NCBI GenBank assembly: GCA_020634935.1
Contig: JACKAT010000015.1
Coordinates: 1-64,000 of the forward strand
DNA from: Anaerolineales bacterium
Lineage (GTDB): Bacteria; Chloroflexota; Anaerolineae; 4572-78; J111
Direction of reading: 5' to 3'
Length of the DNA: 64,000 bases
Positions 35,586 through 43,239 of this stretch are shown in pieces. The position numbers and the translations under genes were made by a program. Each line of letters opens with the position of its first letter. Position 1 is the first letter of the stretch. A model generated the notes under the pieces. That model saw only the letters and a program-made list of their open reading frames with translations, was not told where the DNA came from and did not search any database.

Positions 35586-36407
35586 CTACCGACCGCCTCG
35601 TCTCAGCCAGCGCTTAAATTTCCATCGATCCGGCCACTGCACCACCGCCCCCAGCGCCGGGAAAAACCGTTCCAAAAACAAATACGTCGCCAACAAGCGC
35701 GAGGGATAGATGGCGCGCCGATTTTGCTCGATGCCGCTGATGATGGCCCTGGCTACAGGATCGGCGGCTTGCGCCGGCCAGGGAACCGGAATCGAGGGGC
35801 CGGCGGCCGCGAAAAAGTGGGTGCGGGTAGCAATCGGGTAAACCAGCGCCAGCCGATCCGGGTCGTCCAGTTCCAGGCGATACCCCTCAGCGAACCGGTG
35901 CAGGGCGGCTTTGGTGCCGGCATAGACCGCATAGCCCGGCAGCGCCAGATAGGCCATAGCCGAGGCGGTCATCACCACCTTGTAGGGGCGCGAGCTGTTG
36001 AGCTGTTTCATCTTCACGGCAGCGTAGATCGGCGAGAAGACATTAACCCGAAAAATCCGTTCTAACCGGGACCAGTCAGCCAGGTCAAGCTGCTCATAAT
36101 AGGCGAAGCCGGCGTTGGCCATAAAGAGATCAATCGAGCCGAGCGCCTTGACCGCCTCATCAAAAAGGCGATCCACGTTTTCCGGCGTCGAAAGATCGAG
36201 CACCAAAGGGGTGATTGCGGCCGGCGCCGTGGCCAGCGCCTGAACTGTAGCGGCTAACGGCTGACCATCAATATCGACGGCTAAGATGCGCAGCGGCCGG
36301 CTCGACCACCGGTTCAGCAAAGCCCGGCCGATACCGGAAGCCGCGCCGGTCAAGACGATGGTTTGGTAGGTAAATTCCGGTTTACGCCTAATTTTAAGCC
36401 GCCACAT
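35586..36407 (-). CDS. short-chain dehydrogenase/reductase
   Basis: 273 residues from MWRLKIRRKPEFTYQTIVLT; the frame extends to 36467 inside the upstream methyltransferase. Cofactor loop TGAASGIGRAL, AVDID after strand 2 (the Asp favours NAD), NANAG-equivalent FMANAGFAYY, catalytic Ser in MTASAMAYL, and Tyr/Lys in YAVYAGTKAAL. The C-terminus is hydrophobic and basic (ATYLFLERFFPALGAVVQWP), possibly membrane-associated. Its start overlaps the methyltransferase end by 14 bases, so the two are coupled. The substrate is unknown, perhaps a lipid or ketone. Confidence 0.85.
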   Translation of the reverse strand: MWRLKIRRKPEFTYQTIVLTGAASGIGRALLNRWSSRPLRILAVDIDGQPLAATVQALATAPAAITPLVLDLSTPENVDRLFDEAVKALGSIDLFMANAGFAYYEQLDLADWSRLERIFRVNVFSPIYAAVKMKQLNSSRPYKVVMTASAMAYLALPGYAVYAGTKAALHRFAEGYRLELDDPDRLALVYPIATRTHFFAAAGPSIPVPWPAQAADPVARAIISGIEQNRRAIYPSRLLATYLFLERFFPALGAVVQWPDRWKFKRWLRRGGR

Positions 36408-37158
36408 CAGGTTTTCTGCCCAGAATAACCGGCTGGTAAAATCGATCATCGAGCCGGACAACATCAACGAAGCCGGCTTCAGCCATCAGCGTCGCCAATC
36501 GATAGGGGGAGACGGCATAATAGCGAGTGCGCATCACTTCGGTGGCCACCTCATTATTGCCGCTGTCTTTCACCAGATACATTGATAGCTCATAGATAGC
36601 GCCTTTGAATTCCCACACTTGAAAAATAATATAGCGGACGCCGTTTTCTACTCGCAGCCCGTAGGGTTTGACCTGAGTGCCTTGCCGCTCCACCTGATCG
36701 TAGTCGCGTACCGTGATCAGGCTGCCGCCGCCCGGTTTAGAGCAGGCATAAAACTGCCGGAAGGCGGCTAGCAGGTCGTCATCGGTTAACAGATGGGGAA
36801 CCGAGTTGTCGCAGGCTATAACAATATCAAATTGGCGTTGGTGGTGGGTGTACGCCTGGCGCATATCGGCCACCGACCAATCGATCTTCAGCCGCCGCTT
36901 AAGCGCCTCCCCTTTGGCGCGTTCGATAGCGGTCGCCGATAAATCGGACGCGACGATGTGGTAGCCCAGTTGGGCCAAACCGATGGCCTGGGTGCCGATG
37001 CCGCACGATACGTCAAGAATAGTTTGGGTTCGATCACCCCAAAATTCCTCGATCAGGCTGTTCAGTTGGTTGGCCTGCCGCTGGATGCTGGCCTCCCAAT
37101 CGGCATAAACAAGATGGTAGAAGGGCGACAATTGATCGTAAAAGTCACTGACACGCAT
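36394..37158 (-). CDS. class I SAM-dependent methyltransferase
   Basis: 254 residues. Motif I ILDVSCGIGTQAIGLAQLGY, motif II HIVASDLSATAIERAKGEA and WSVADMRQAY, and motif IV FDIVIACDNSVPHLL. The N-terminus DFYDQLSPFYHLVYADWE resembles glycine/sarcosine-type N-methyltransferases, but the substrate cannot be fixed. It is the middle gene of a tight operon: the EamA gene ends three bases upstream and the SDR start overlaps its 3' end. Confidence 0.85.
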   Translation of the reverse strand: MRVSDFYDQLSPFYHLVYADWEASIQRQANQLNSLIEEFWGDRTQTILDVSCGIGTQAIGLAQLGYHIVASDLSATAIERAKGEALKRRLKIDWSVADMRQAYTHHQRQFDIVIACDNSVPHLLTDDDLLAAFRQFYACSKPGGGSLITVRDYDQVERQGTQVKPYGLRVENGVRYIIFQVWEFKGAIYELSMYLVKDSGNNEVATEVMRTRYYAVSPYRLATLMAEAGFVDVVRLDDRFYQPVILGRKPDVAA

Positions 37159-37161
37159 AAC

Positions 37162-38097
37162 TCACCGTTTCAAACGGGTAGCCAGATAGATACCCGATAC
37201 AATCAGCACGATGCCCAGCCCATGGAACCAGTGCAGCCGCTCGCCCAGGAACACCATCGCCATCAGGCTGCCGAAAATCGGCATCAGATGAATAAATAGG
37301 CCGGCCCGGTTAGCGCCTAGCAGTTCGACGCCCCGGTTGAAAAACAAGTAGGACAAAATACTGGGAAAGATAGCCACGTAGAGCACCGCTAGGGTGGTGA
37401 CGGTATCAAAGTGCATCATCCGCCCCGATAGATTTTCCCAAATATAAAATGGCGTCAGATAGAGCGTGCCGATGATGAAGGTAATAGCCAGAAAACTGAG
37501 CGGATGGAGGCCGGGCCGCCGGCGCAGCAGCGCTGAATACGCCGCGTAGCTAAAAACAGCCACCATAATCAGCACATCGCCAAAGTTGAGCGACAGCCCC
37601 AGCAGCAGGGTTAAACTGCCTTGAGCCACAATCGCCAGAGCGCCGATTAGCGATAGGCCGATACCCACCGCCTGCACGCCGGTTACGCGCTCGCGGAAAA
37701 ACAGAAAGGACATTAAAACAATCACCACCGGCATGCTCGACTGCATCAGCAGGGCATTCAGAGCGGTGGTATATTGCAGGCCGGTGTAGACCAGGGTGTT
37801 AAATGTTGTCACCCCCAAAATAGCCAGAATGGTAATAATTTTCCAATGGCGCCCGATAATAGCCCTATCTCGCTTGAGATAAGGCCAGGCAAAAGCCATT
37901 AGCAGCGTGCTGCCGCCAAACCAGCGCCAAAAAGCCAGCCCGACCGGCGGCACATCGAGCCGAACCGCCCGGCCCAGCACAAAATTGCCCGACCAGAAGA
38001 GGGTGGCCAGCACCAGCAGCAGCACCGGCCTGTCAAATAGCTTGTCAAAGATGGCGGCAGCGTTGAGGGGGCGAATTTCCCTTGCCTCTGTATCCAT
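37162..38097 (-). CDS. EamA-family (DMT) transporter
   Basis: 311 residues from MDTEAREIRPLNAA, the ATG with AAGGAAT upstream. There are ten predicted transmembrane helices in two EamA repeats: LLVLATLFWSGNFVLGRAVR starts the first and FGDVLIMVAVFSYAAYSALL the second. The signature VYTGLQYTTALNALLMQSSMP and the late GANRAGLFIHLMPIFGSLMA are typical. It would export metabolites or amino acids. It is the first gene of the operon with the methyltransferase and SDR. Confidence 0.88.
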   Translation of the reverse strand: MDTEAREIRPLNAAAIFDKLFDRPVLLLVLATLFWSGNFVLGRAVRLDVPPVGLAFWRWFGGSTLLMAFAWPYLKRDRAIIGRHWKIITILAILGVTTFNTLVYTGLQYTTALNALLMQSSMPVVIVLMSFLFFRERVTGVQAVGIGLSLIGALAIVAQGSLTLLLGLSLNFGDVLIMVAVFSYAAYSALLRRRPGLHPLSFLAITFIIGTLYLTPFYIWENLSGRMMHFDTVTTLAVLYVAIFPSILSYLFFNRGVELLGANRAGLFIHLMPIFGSLMAMVFLGERLHWFHGLGIVLIVSGIYLATRLKR

Positions 38098-38185
38098 AAA
38101 CAGATTCCTTTCCGCCCCCATTATATACCCATTGTCAAGTTAAGTCCTGACAAATTCTAATTAACCTGAGGTCGATAATTATAGC

Positions 38186-38310
38186 AGTTACGCAGTTCAA
38201 AAGGTGACAGTCACTTTTGGCCGAAAATGAACGTCCGTTTAGCCCAAACCAGTCTATTTATCGCGTCTAAGTGACTGTCACCGGGTTTGATACCCCCAAC
38301 TGCGTAAGTC
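38186..38310. repeat. family-1 palindromic element (GGTGACAGTCAC), full-length copy
   Basis: Outer inverted ends TTACGCAGTT / AACTGCGTAA and inner arms AAAAGGTGACAGTCACTT / AAGTGACTGTCACC. The length is about 125 bp. It is closely similar to 40832-40957, including the GGGTTTG.TAC..CCAACTGCGTAAGTC end. There is no coding capacity. Confidence 0.8.
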
Positions 38311-38341
38311 ATAACCCCGACGAGCCGGCCCCAAAAAGGGC

Positions 38342-38418
38342 TTTAGACAGAATTAACAAGATTTACAAGAGGTTTAAAGATCAGTTTAATCCGGTTAATC
38401 TTGTCAATCTTGTCTAAT
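38342..38418. repeat. palindromic element, family 3
   Basis: It starts TTTAGACAGAATTAACAAGA and ends TTAATCTTGTCAATCTTGTC plus TAA, near inverted complements. It lies directly after a family-1 copy. Confidence 0.6.
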
Positions 38419-38473
38419 TTTCTGGCCCAAAATACAAGAAACGGGTTGCGAAGATACGATGTTTAACCCGGCT

Positions 38474-38662
38474 TCAGCCCGATAAGTCAATGGCTCGATA
38501 AAACATCCGCGCCTTGTGATCATCAGCCCAATCTGTCTGGCCGGTGGTTTGCAGCGGGCGATGGGCCGCTAATCGGTCGTCTTGCTCTTCTAAAAAGGGC
38601 ATTAACTGCACCTTCTGCTCTTTTTCAATAGTGGTTGTACAAAAATCCCATGATAAGCGCAC
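38474..38662 (-). CDS. possible small protein
   Basis: 62 residues from GTG, beginning MRLSWDFCTTTIEKEQK. AGGGGGAAG seven bases upstream is a strong ribosome-binding site, the main reason to keep it. It is acidic and helical in the middle (FLEEQDDRLAAHRPL), with no signal peptide. No family is recognised. Confidence 0.4.
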   Translation of the reverse strand: MRLSWDFCTTTIEKEQKVQLMPFLEEQDDRLAAHRPLQTTGQTDWADDHKARMFYRAIDLSG

Positions 38663-39008
38663 GATTTACTTCCCCCTGACACGTTTACTTACCCGCCATT
38701 ATATCAGGGCAATGTGAAATCAACGCGAAAAAAGTGTGAATTTTTCACGAATTTTTAGAGCAGCGCTTATGCGGTTGTGTTTTCCCGCCGGGCGACTACG
38801 GGGCGGCGGGTTCGGTTATCGTCTTCGCTTAGCGGTGCGGCGATCCCGAGCGTTATTCTTGGGGGTATTACCGCACCGGCTGCGCTTGAGGCGCTAACGG
38901 CTCGCGCTCCGAGCGAGTGGCCACCAGCAGCGGGACTAACCCATTGGCTAAACTCCAGACAATGAGGTTGCAGACCAAAAGAACGGCTAGTTGTTTTTTA
39001 ACCAATGA

Positions 39009-39839
39009 TCAATTATCCCGAGCTGTCCATAGATAAACTTTGAATTCGGCCCGGGGTTGAAACCCCAACCGGCGATAGACGCTTTGTCCCTGTGGGGTGG
39101 CAATTAAGCTTACCTGGCGAAAGCCCCAGCGGTGCGCATCTTGCAGCGCCGACAGCGACATAGCCGAGGCGATGCCATAACCCCGGGCCTGTGCCACCGT
39201 GGCCACGTGATAAATGCCGGCTAACCCGCCCCCGGAGACCAGGGTCGTTGTTGCCACCGGTTGGCCGTACCACAGCCCCAAGTAACGCTGTCGAGGTAAA
39301 TAGGAGTCAAAGCCAAGACTGGTCTCAATCTGGTACAGGGCTTCGGCGGCAGCGCGGGTCATCTGAGAATTTTCGGCCAGGACATCGACAAACTGTTTCA
39401 GGCGGGCCTTATTCACCACGCGTTCCACGGTAAAACCGGATGGGACCGGCGCTTCCTCTCGTAGTAAACCTAAATCAAGGGTCATGCCGGTGCAGCTCAT
39501 AACGTGTTCAAAGCCATGAGCTTCCAAATAATAGCCCAGGTCCACGGGCGCTGTGGTTGGCCCCACCGACCAAAAGATAGCGGTGTTGCGAGCCCGGGTA
39601 TCCTCAATCACCGTCCGAATATGCGCGTGAGCGCTTTCGGCTGAAGAGAAATTAGCGGTCGGCACCACGTTAAAAATATAGTGGGGAAAGGAGACGTTGG
39701 TGCGTAAGCGCATAAGTTCAGCTTCGCGAATGATCTCTACCTGCGGCGACCGGCCAAAATAAGCTATCCGGGCCGCGAAGTTTTTATCAATTTTCGTAAT
39801 TGGAATGGAGTAGGTTGAGGTTGGAATCTTGTATGCCAT
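39009..39839 (-). CDS. GNAT-family N-acetyltransferase
   Basis: 276 residues from MAYKIPTSTYSIPITKIDK, with AAAGGAAAA upstream; the frame to 39881 runs into a palindromic repeat. The C-terminal GNAT core has YHVATVAQARGYGIASAMSL (the acetyl-CoA loop Q/R-x-x-G-x-G/A) and SLIATPQGQSVYRRLGFQPR. The N-terminal half is a second, degenerate GNAT-like domain, as in two-domain acetyltransferases. The substrate is unknown. It is an isolated gene. Confidence 0.85.
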   Translation of the reverse strand: MAYKIPTSTYSIPITKIDKNFAARIAYFGRSPQVEIIREAELMRLRTNVSFPHYIFNVVPTANFSSAESAHAHIRTVIEDTRARNTAIFWSVGPTTAPVDLGYYLEAHGFEHVMSCTGMTLDLGLLREEAPVPSGFTVERVVNKARLKQFVDVLAENSQMTRAAAEALYQIETSLGFDSYLPRQRYLGLWYGQPVATTTLVSGGGLAGIYHVATVAQARGYGIASAMSLSALQDAHRWGFRQVSLIATPQGQSVYRRLGFQPRAEFKVYLWTARDN

Positions 39840-39868
39840 TTGTCGTTTTCCTTTTACTACCGCACCAC

Positions 39869-40032
39869 AGGTGACGGTCACTTAGGATCAGCCATTAAAT
39901 ACTTGAGCCATCTGGCCGGAGATTGGAGATAGGGAGATTGGCCTTATAAATCGCCTCATCACCTCATCGCCTTATCGCCATCTTCACTACGGTTGAAGTT
40001 ATTTAATGGCCATTCCTGAGTGATAGTCACCT
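39869..40032. repeat. family-1 palindromic element with a nested second repeat
   Basis: Outer arms CAGGTGACGGTCACTT and AGTGATAGTCACCT, and second arms GCCATTAAATA / TATTTAATGGC. Between these lies another repeat, GGAGATTGGAGATAGGGAGA plus CATCACCTCATCGCC, whose relative is at 56616-56685. One element appears to sit inside another. Confidence 0.6.
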
Positions 40033-40169
40033 GGTTTTTATAAAACCGTACGGCCAGGATAACGGCTAGCTGCGAAAACATTGCGAAGAAAGCGTGAAAA
40101 AAGTCAGCGCTCAATCCACCCATCTTCCGCATAAATTTCGCACACTATTCGCAGTCGAATGATATCTTA

Positions 40170-40295
40170 GGGTCATCAATCAGTCACACCGCCTCAGCGG
40201 GGATGGTTCAATCCCCGGATTGGCCCCAGTGTGGCCATTCAGACTGAGCTACCTACGAGCGACTGAAGTCGCCATCGCCCTAACGGAGGTGCAAT
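40170..40295 (+). promoter_or_regulatory. structured leader upstream of the ParB-like gene
   Basis: It contains hairpins GGGGAT-GGTTCA-ATCCCC (about 40198-40215) and GCGACT-GA-AGTCGC (about 40257-40270), with ATTGGCC / GGCCATT words between. Then comes GGAGG before the ATG. It matches no riboswitch I know. It could be a regulatory RNA element. Confidence 0.4.
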
Positions 40296-40820
40296 ATGAT
40301 CCACCAATTTGACTTAACAAGAGTAAAGCGCGCCAAATTCGGGCAGGCTCAGTTCAAAGGGATATGGGCTAAGTGGGTCAATAAGATGAGGGGCCGCCCG
40401 AACGATCTCCTCTCTTTCCAGGATATGCAAAATACAATGCGACTCTATAGCCGAATCGATAGAAACCTTCAATATATCGAACTCGATCAGATTGTCGGCA
40501 GCGTCGGCCGAACCCACGACTTTTCGCGTGAATTCTACCCTCGAGACAGCGTGTCCGAGGCACGCTGGGAGAGCGTTAACCGCTTATTTTATGGGGCGGG
40601 CTTGCCGCCGATTGAAGTCTATAAAGTCAGTAACATCTACTTTGTGCTGGACGGGCATCACCGCGTTTCGGTTTGCCGCAGTTATAAGACGGAATTTATC
40701 GAAGCATATGTGACGGAATTTCACAGTCCTATCTCGATTAACAATAATGACGATTTAAATAGCATCAGCAGCAAGTTACGTCAATCAAGACGATCAGGTA
40801 CCCATCTGGTTTTGACTTGA
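40296..40820 (+). CDS. ParB-like-fold protein of unknown function
   Basis: 174 residues, started at the ATG with GGAGG seven bases upstream. The centre, LPPIEVYKVSNIYFVLDGHH followed by RVSVCRS, matches the ParB/sulfiredoxin strand-loop with the G-H-H-R motif (about residues 107-130). The N-terminus is basic (VKRAKFGQAQFKGIWAKWVNKMRGR). Proteins of this shape occur alone in Chloroflexota and are often annotated only as hypothetical. No DNA-binding HTH is visible. It is probably co-transcribed with the small gene at 40999. Confidence 0.6.
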   Translation: MIHQFDLTRVKRAKFGQAQFKGIWAKWVNKMRGRPNDLLSFQDMQNTMRLYSRIDRNLQYIELDQIVGSVGRTHDFSREFYPRDSVSEARWESVNRLFYGAGLPPIEVYKVSNIYFVLDGHHRVSVCRSYKTEFIEAYVTEFHSPISINNNDDLNSISSKLRQSRRSGTHLVLT

Positions 40821-40831
40821 TCGATCATATG

Positions 40832-40957
40832 AGTTACGCAATTCAAAAGGTAACAGTCACTTGGGGGTGATAAATCGACCTTTTTAGGCTAAATGGACGG
40901 TTATTTTCGACAAAAAGTGTCTGTCACCGGGTTCGTTACACCCAACTGCGTAAGTCC
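40832..40957. repeat. family-1 palindromic element, full-length copy
   Basis: AGTTACGCAATTCAAAAGG at the left and CCCAACTGCGTAAGTCC at the right, with inner AACAGTCACTT / AAGTGTCTGTCACC. It is collinear with 38186-38310. It sits between two short genes on the same strand. Confidence 0.8.
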
Positions 40958-40998
40958 TACGATCATTGACGGTTAGCGCTGATAATTAGGAGAATACC

Positions 40999-41190
40999 AT
41001 GTTACACTTAGAAGAATTGGCCAGAGAATACCAAAGAGAAACCATCCGCCAGGCTGAGCAGCGACGGCAGCTTGAAGAGGCCTGGCGCGACTCCCCGGCC
41101 TCCCCATCCGGCTCCTCAAGCCCCTCGCGTAAATTGGGGCATCTGCTGTTCGTTAGCGGATTAAAATTAATCGGCTGGACCGAAAAATAA
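40999..41190 (+). CDS. small protein of unknown function
   Basis: 63 residues; AGGAGAATACC precedes the ATG. The first half is a charged helix (LEELAREYQRETIRQAEQRR), followed by a Ser/Pro linker and a hydrophobic C-terminal segment (LGHLLFVSGLKLIGW) that could associate with membrane. No family is recognised. It may be the second gene behind the ParB-like gene, with a palindromic element inserted between. Confidence 0.5.
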   Translation: MLHLEELAREYQRETIRQAEQRRQLEEAWRDSPASPSGSSSPSRKLGHLLFVSGLKLIGWTEK

Positions 41191-41309
41191 TCGCATACCG
41201 GGGGGAAGGTAGGGCTTGGTTTAACTCAGGGTCTCGACAAAATCGCCGTTGCGGCCTATGGAGAAGCCCTATTCGTTAATCGGAGAATTTCGATTACACA
41301 TTTATGGTC

Positions 41310-41348
41310 AAAAAAAGGGTATCAGCAGCGGTCTGATGCCCTTTTTTT
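41310..41348. terminator. bidirectional terminator-like hairpin
   Basis: AAAAAAAGGGTATCAG and CTGATGCCCTTTTTTT pair with one mismatch around a 7-base loop, flanked by A and T runs. It would work in either direction and directly borders the tandem array. Confidence 0.7.
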
Positions 41349-41351
41349 ATC

Positions 41352-41785
41352 GCCGAGAGCCTTCCGTTACAAACTACCCCCGTCGCTTTGCCCCCAAAAG
41401 CCCCTCGGTTACAAACCGATACCTATCGTTTTGCCACCAAAAGCCCCTCGGTTACAAACGGACCCCCTGTTTTTATCGCGGAAAGCCCCTCCGTTACAAA
41501 CGGACCCCCTGTTTTTATCGCGGAAAGCCCCTCGGTTACAAACCGATACCTATTGCTTTGCCACCAAAAGCCCTTCCGTTACAAACGACCCCCCTGTTTT
41601 TATTGCCAAAAGCCCTTCCGTTACAAACCGCCCCCGTCGCTTTGCCACCAAAAGCCCCTCGGTTACAAACCGGCCCCCTGTTTTTATCGCGGAAAGCCCC
41701 CCGGTTACAAACCGACCCCCTGTTTTTATCGCCGAAAGCCCCTCGGTTACAAACCGGCCTCCTGTTTTTATCGCCGCGAGGGGCT
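41352..41785. repeat. 42-43 bp tandem array with conserved hairpin
   Basis: Ten units. Each carries AAAGCCCCTCGGTTACAAACCG or a variant, then one of two spacers: ACCCCCTGTTTTTATCGCGG or a TACCTATYGYTTTGCCACCA/CCCCCGTCGCTTTGCCACCA form. The core holds a 5-bp stem around ACA. Most units pair CGGTT with AACCG and one pairs CCGTT with AACGG. The spacers recur, so this is not a CRISPR. Unit length is not a multiple of three. Confidence 0.85.
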
Positions 41786-41912
41786 TCGAGAATGACACCC
41801 CGCCTCATTTTGGGGCTGCCCCCGGTATTTGAGCGAGCTTACCGGCGTAATTGTGAGCGAATCGCAGGGGAGTGCGACACAACCTCGGTGCAGCAACGGC
41901 AATAAAAATTCC

Positions 41913-41938
41913 GTAGGACAAACTTAAGTTTGTCCTAC
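41913..41938. repeat. 26-bp perfect palindrome
   Basis: Half-site GTAGGACAAACTT followed immediately by its exact complement, with no loop. It lies between the tandem array and composite block B. Confidence 0.85.
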
Positions 41939-41964
41939 AAACCCATTTTCAGGGGAGTGCAATA

Positions 41965-42059
41965 GTCTCGATTGAGACGACACCGGCAATGAAAATTTAT
42001 CGGAGCGACAAAGCTTGCTTTGTCATCCACATTGGGGTCAAAGTAAACTTTGACGCTCC
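41965..42059. repeat. composite palindrome block B
   Basis: GTCTCGATTGAGAC (41965-41978), then a GGAGCG...CGCTCC module (42002-42059) containing GACAAAGCTTGCTTTGTC and GTCAAAGTAAACTTTGAC. It is the reverse-complement counterpart of block A at 14135-14253. Confidence 0.75.
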
Positions 42060-42265
42060 AAGACTGTATTTGCAGAGGAAAGTAAGGGGTAGCTTATTTA
42101 GTTTGCAATAGGATTGTGAAAGTTTGTGATTTATGGAATAATTAGGAGGGTAGAGTTATTAGAAGCGGTAAGTTTGATGACTGAATGATTCGGTTGAGGA
42201 AATTCTCTAAACGTCTTTGGGTTTTCTAATGGTACTCAAAGCCAATATCTGACAAGGGGTGCAGG

Positions 42266-42781
42266 ATGCTGACTTTGAATAGATACATTATCGATCAAAA
42301 ACTCTTTTCGATTCGTGGCACTTATCTCATTAAAGATGCGAATGGGGGTGAAATAGGAAAAGTGGACGGTAAATTGTTGAGTTGGGGGGCTAATTATCAG
42401 TTCGTCGATACTTCAGGACAAATGCTGGGCCGGCTCAGCCAAAAAGTCATCCGGATCAGACCCACTTTCCAAATTCTGGATGCCAACGAGAAGTTAGTGG
42501 TCACGATGAAACAGAAACTATTTAAGCTCATTGGCTCAGAGTATTGGTTTGAAGACCCAACCGGCCACGAAATTTTACGAGCCAAGGGTAAATTTCACGC
42601 CCATGCCTATACCTTATTTGATAATCAAGGCGGGACTGTCGCTGAAGTCAATAAAAAATGGGTTTCGCTACGAGATAGCTATGGGGTTGAGATATTCTCC
42701 TCAACGGACCGTCTCATCGTTCTCGGAGCAGTTATTTGTATCGATATTGTGGAACATAGCGCTCGTAACCAATCCGAATGA
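42266..42781 (+). CDS. LURP-one-related (tubby-like fold) protein
   Basis: 171 residues forming the small beta-barrel with central helix of the LURP-one/scramblase superfamily. LTLNRYIIDQKLFSIRGTYL begins the first strand pair. Repeating D-x-x-G turns (IKDANGGEIGKVDGK, FVDTSGQMLGRLSQK, ILDANEKLVV) and the hydrophobic final helix LIVLGAVICIDIVEHS are characteristic. Bacterial members are uncharacterised; lipid or membrane association is possible. AAGGGGTGCAGG precedes the ATG. It stands between block B and the BrnTA module. Confidence 0.8.
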   Translation: MLTLNRYIIDQKLFSIRGTYLIKDANGGEIGKVDGKLLSWGANYQFVDTSGQMLGRLSQKVIRIRPTFQILDANEKLVVTMKQKLFKLIGSEYWFEDPTGHEILRAKGKFHAHAYTLFDNQGGTVAEVNKKWVSLRDSYGVEIFSSTDRLIVLGAVICIDIVEHSARNQSE

Positions 42782-42809
42782 TTGACCTCGTTCCACTAAC
42801 GGGTTTCGG

Positions 42810-42831
42810 GCCTCAACTTGCCCTACCCTGC
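42810..42831. repeat. left 22-bp direct repeat flanking BrnTA
   Basis: GCCTCAACTTGCCCTACCCT plus GC, identical to 43603-43624. The pair brackets the toxin-antitoxin module. Confidence 0.85.
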
Positions 42832-42957
42832 TACTTAATTCGTAGGTTGGGGCGAGGGACGAGACTCAACAGCTCCCGTATGTTACCGCCGAGTTTCGTG
42901 CTTCGATCCGACCTGTTACTATTTTGACCCGTTTTAGAAAAAAGGGATAATAACCCA

Positions 42958-43239
42958 ATGAAAATCATAGGCTTCATCTGGTTAGAAAATATTGTCGAAA
43001 AACTTGAAGTCAAACACAATGTCTTGCCAGAAGAAGTCGAACAGGTCTTCGCCGGTAAACCAAAAATAAAAAGGATGAACAAAGGGCATTTTCAAGGTGA
43101 GGATGTTTATCGGGCTTTGGGACAAACAGCCGCAGGACGTTATTTGGTCGTGTTTTTCATCTATAAGTTGACCAACGAAGCATTAATTTTAAGCGCCCGT
43201 GATATGGATAAAAAGGAACGAAGAGTATATGCAAAATAA
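42958..43239 (+). CDS. brnT: BrnT-family ribonuclease toxin
   Basis: 93 residues. The first strand FIWLENIVEKLEVKHNVLPE followed by EVEQVFAGKP is the BrnT fold (usually a W-D or W-x-x-x-N-x-x-K pattern with a following helix). GEDVYRALGQTAAGRYLVVF and LILSARDMDKKERRVYAK match the conserved RYL and S-AR-(M)-x-x-x-E-R motifs. It is a RelE-like RNase. The antitoxin start overlaps its 3' end by 11 bases. The module lies between 22-bp direct repeats. Confidence 0.8.
   Translation: MKIIGFIWLENIVEKLEVKHNVLPEEVEQVFAGKPKIKRMNKGHFQGEDVYRALGQTAAGRYLVVFFIYKLTNEALILSARDMDKKERRVYAK

Larger units (their letters stand above)
38122..39008. other. repeat-bearing interval between the EamA and GNAT genes
   Basis: It holds a family-1 element (38186-38310), a family-3 element (38342-38418) and a possible small gene (38474-38662). 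The stretch 38663-39008 shows GC-rich sequence with CGGCTCGC-type words and no supported gene. Confidence 0.5.
41191..42265. other. gene-free accessory interval with array and palindromes
   Basis: About 1.1 kb. From left: a bidirectional hairpin with A/T tails (41310-41348), the 42-43 bp array (41352-41785), a 26-bp perfect palindrome (41913-41938), composite block B (41965-42059), and about 200 bases of AT-rich sequence before the LURP-one gene. Open frames through the array are fortuitous. Confidence 0.7.

Noticed and set aside
38777..38965. Small gene MFSRRATTGRRVRL
   Set aside because: No ribosome-binding site, composition like untranslated GC-rich DNA, no recognisable content.
40195..40222. 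tRNA gene suggested by GGTTCAATCCCC
   Set aside because: The stem-loop geometry is not a T-arm, and no acceptor stem, D-arm or anticodon arm could be placed around it.
41352..41785. CRISPR array
   Set aside because: Spacers are not unique; only two spacer types recur with small changes, repeats vary, and no cas gene is in the window.
41249..41905. Long open frames across the 42-43 bp array in several frames and both strands
   Set aside because: They are produced by the repeat itself. Units of mixed 42 and 43 bp shift the frame between copies, and no frame has a ribosome-binding site or domain.
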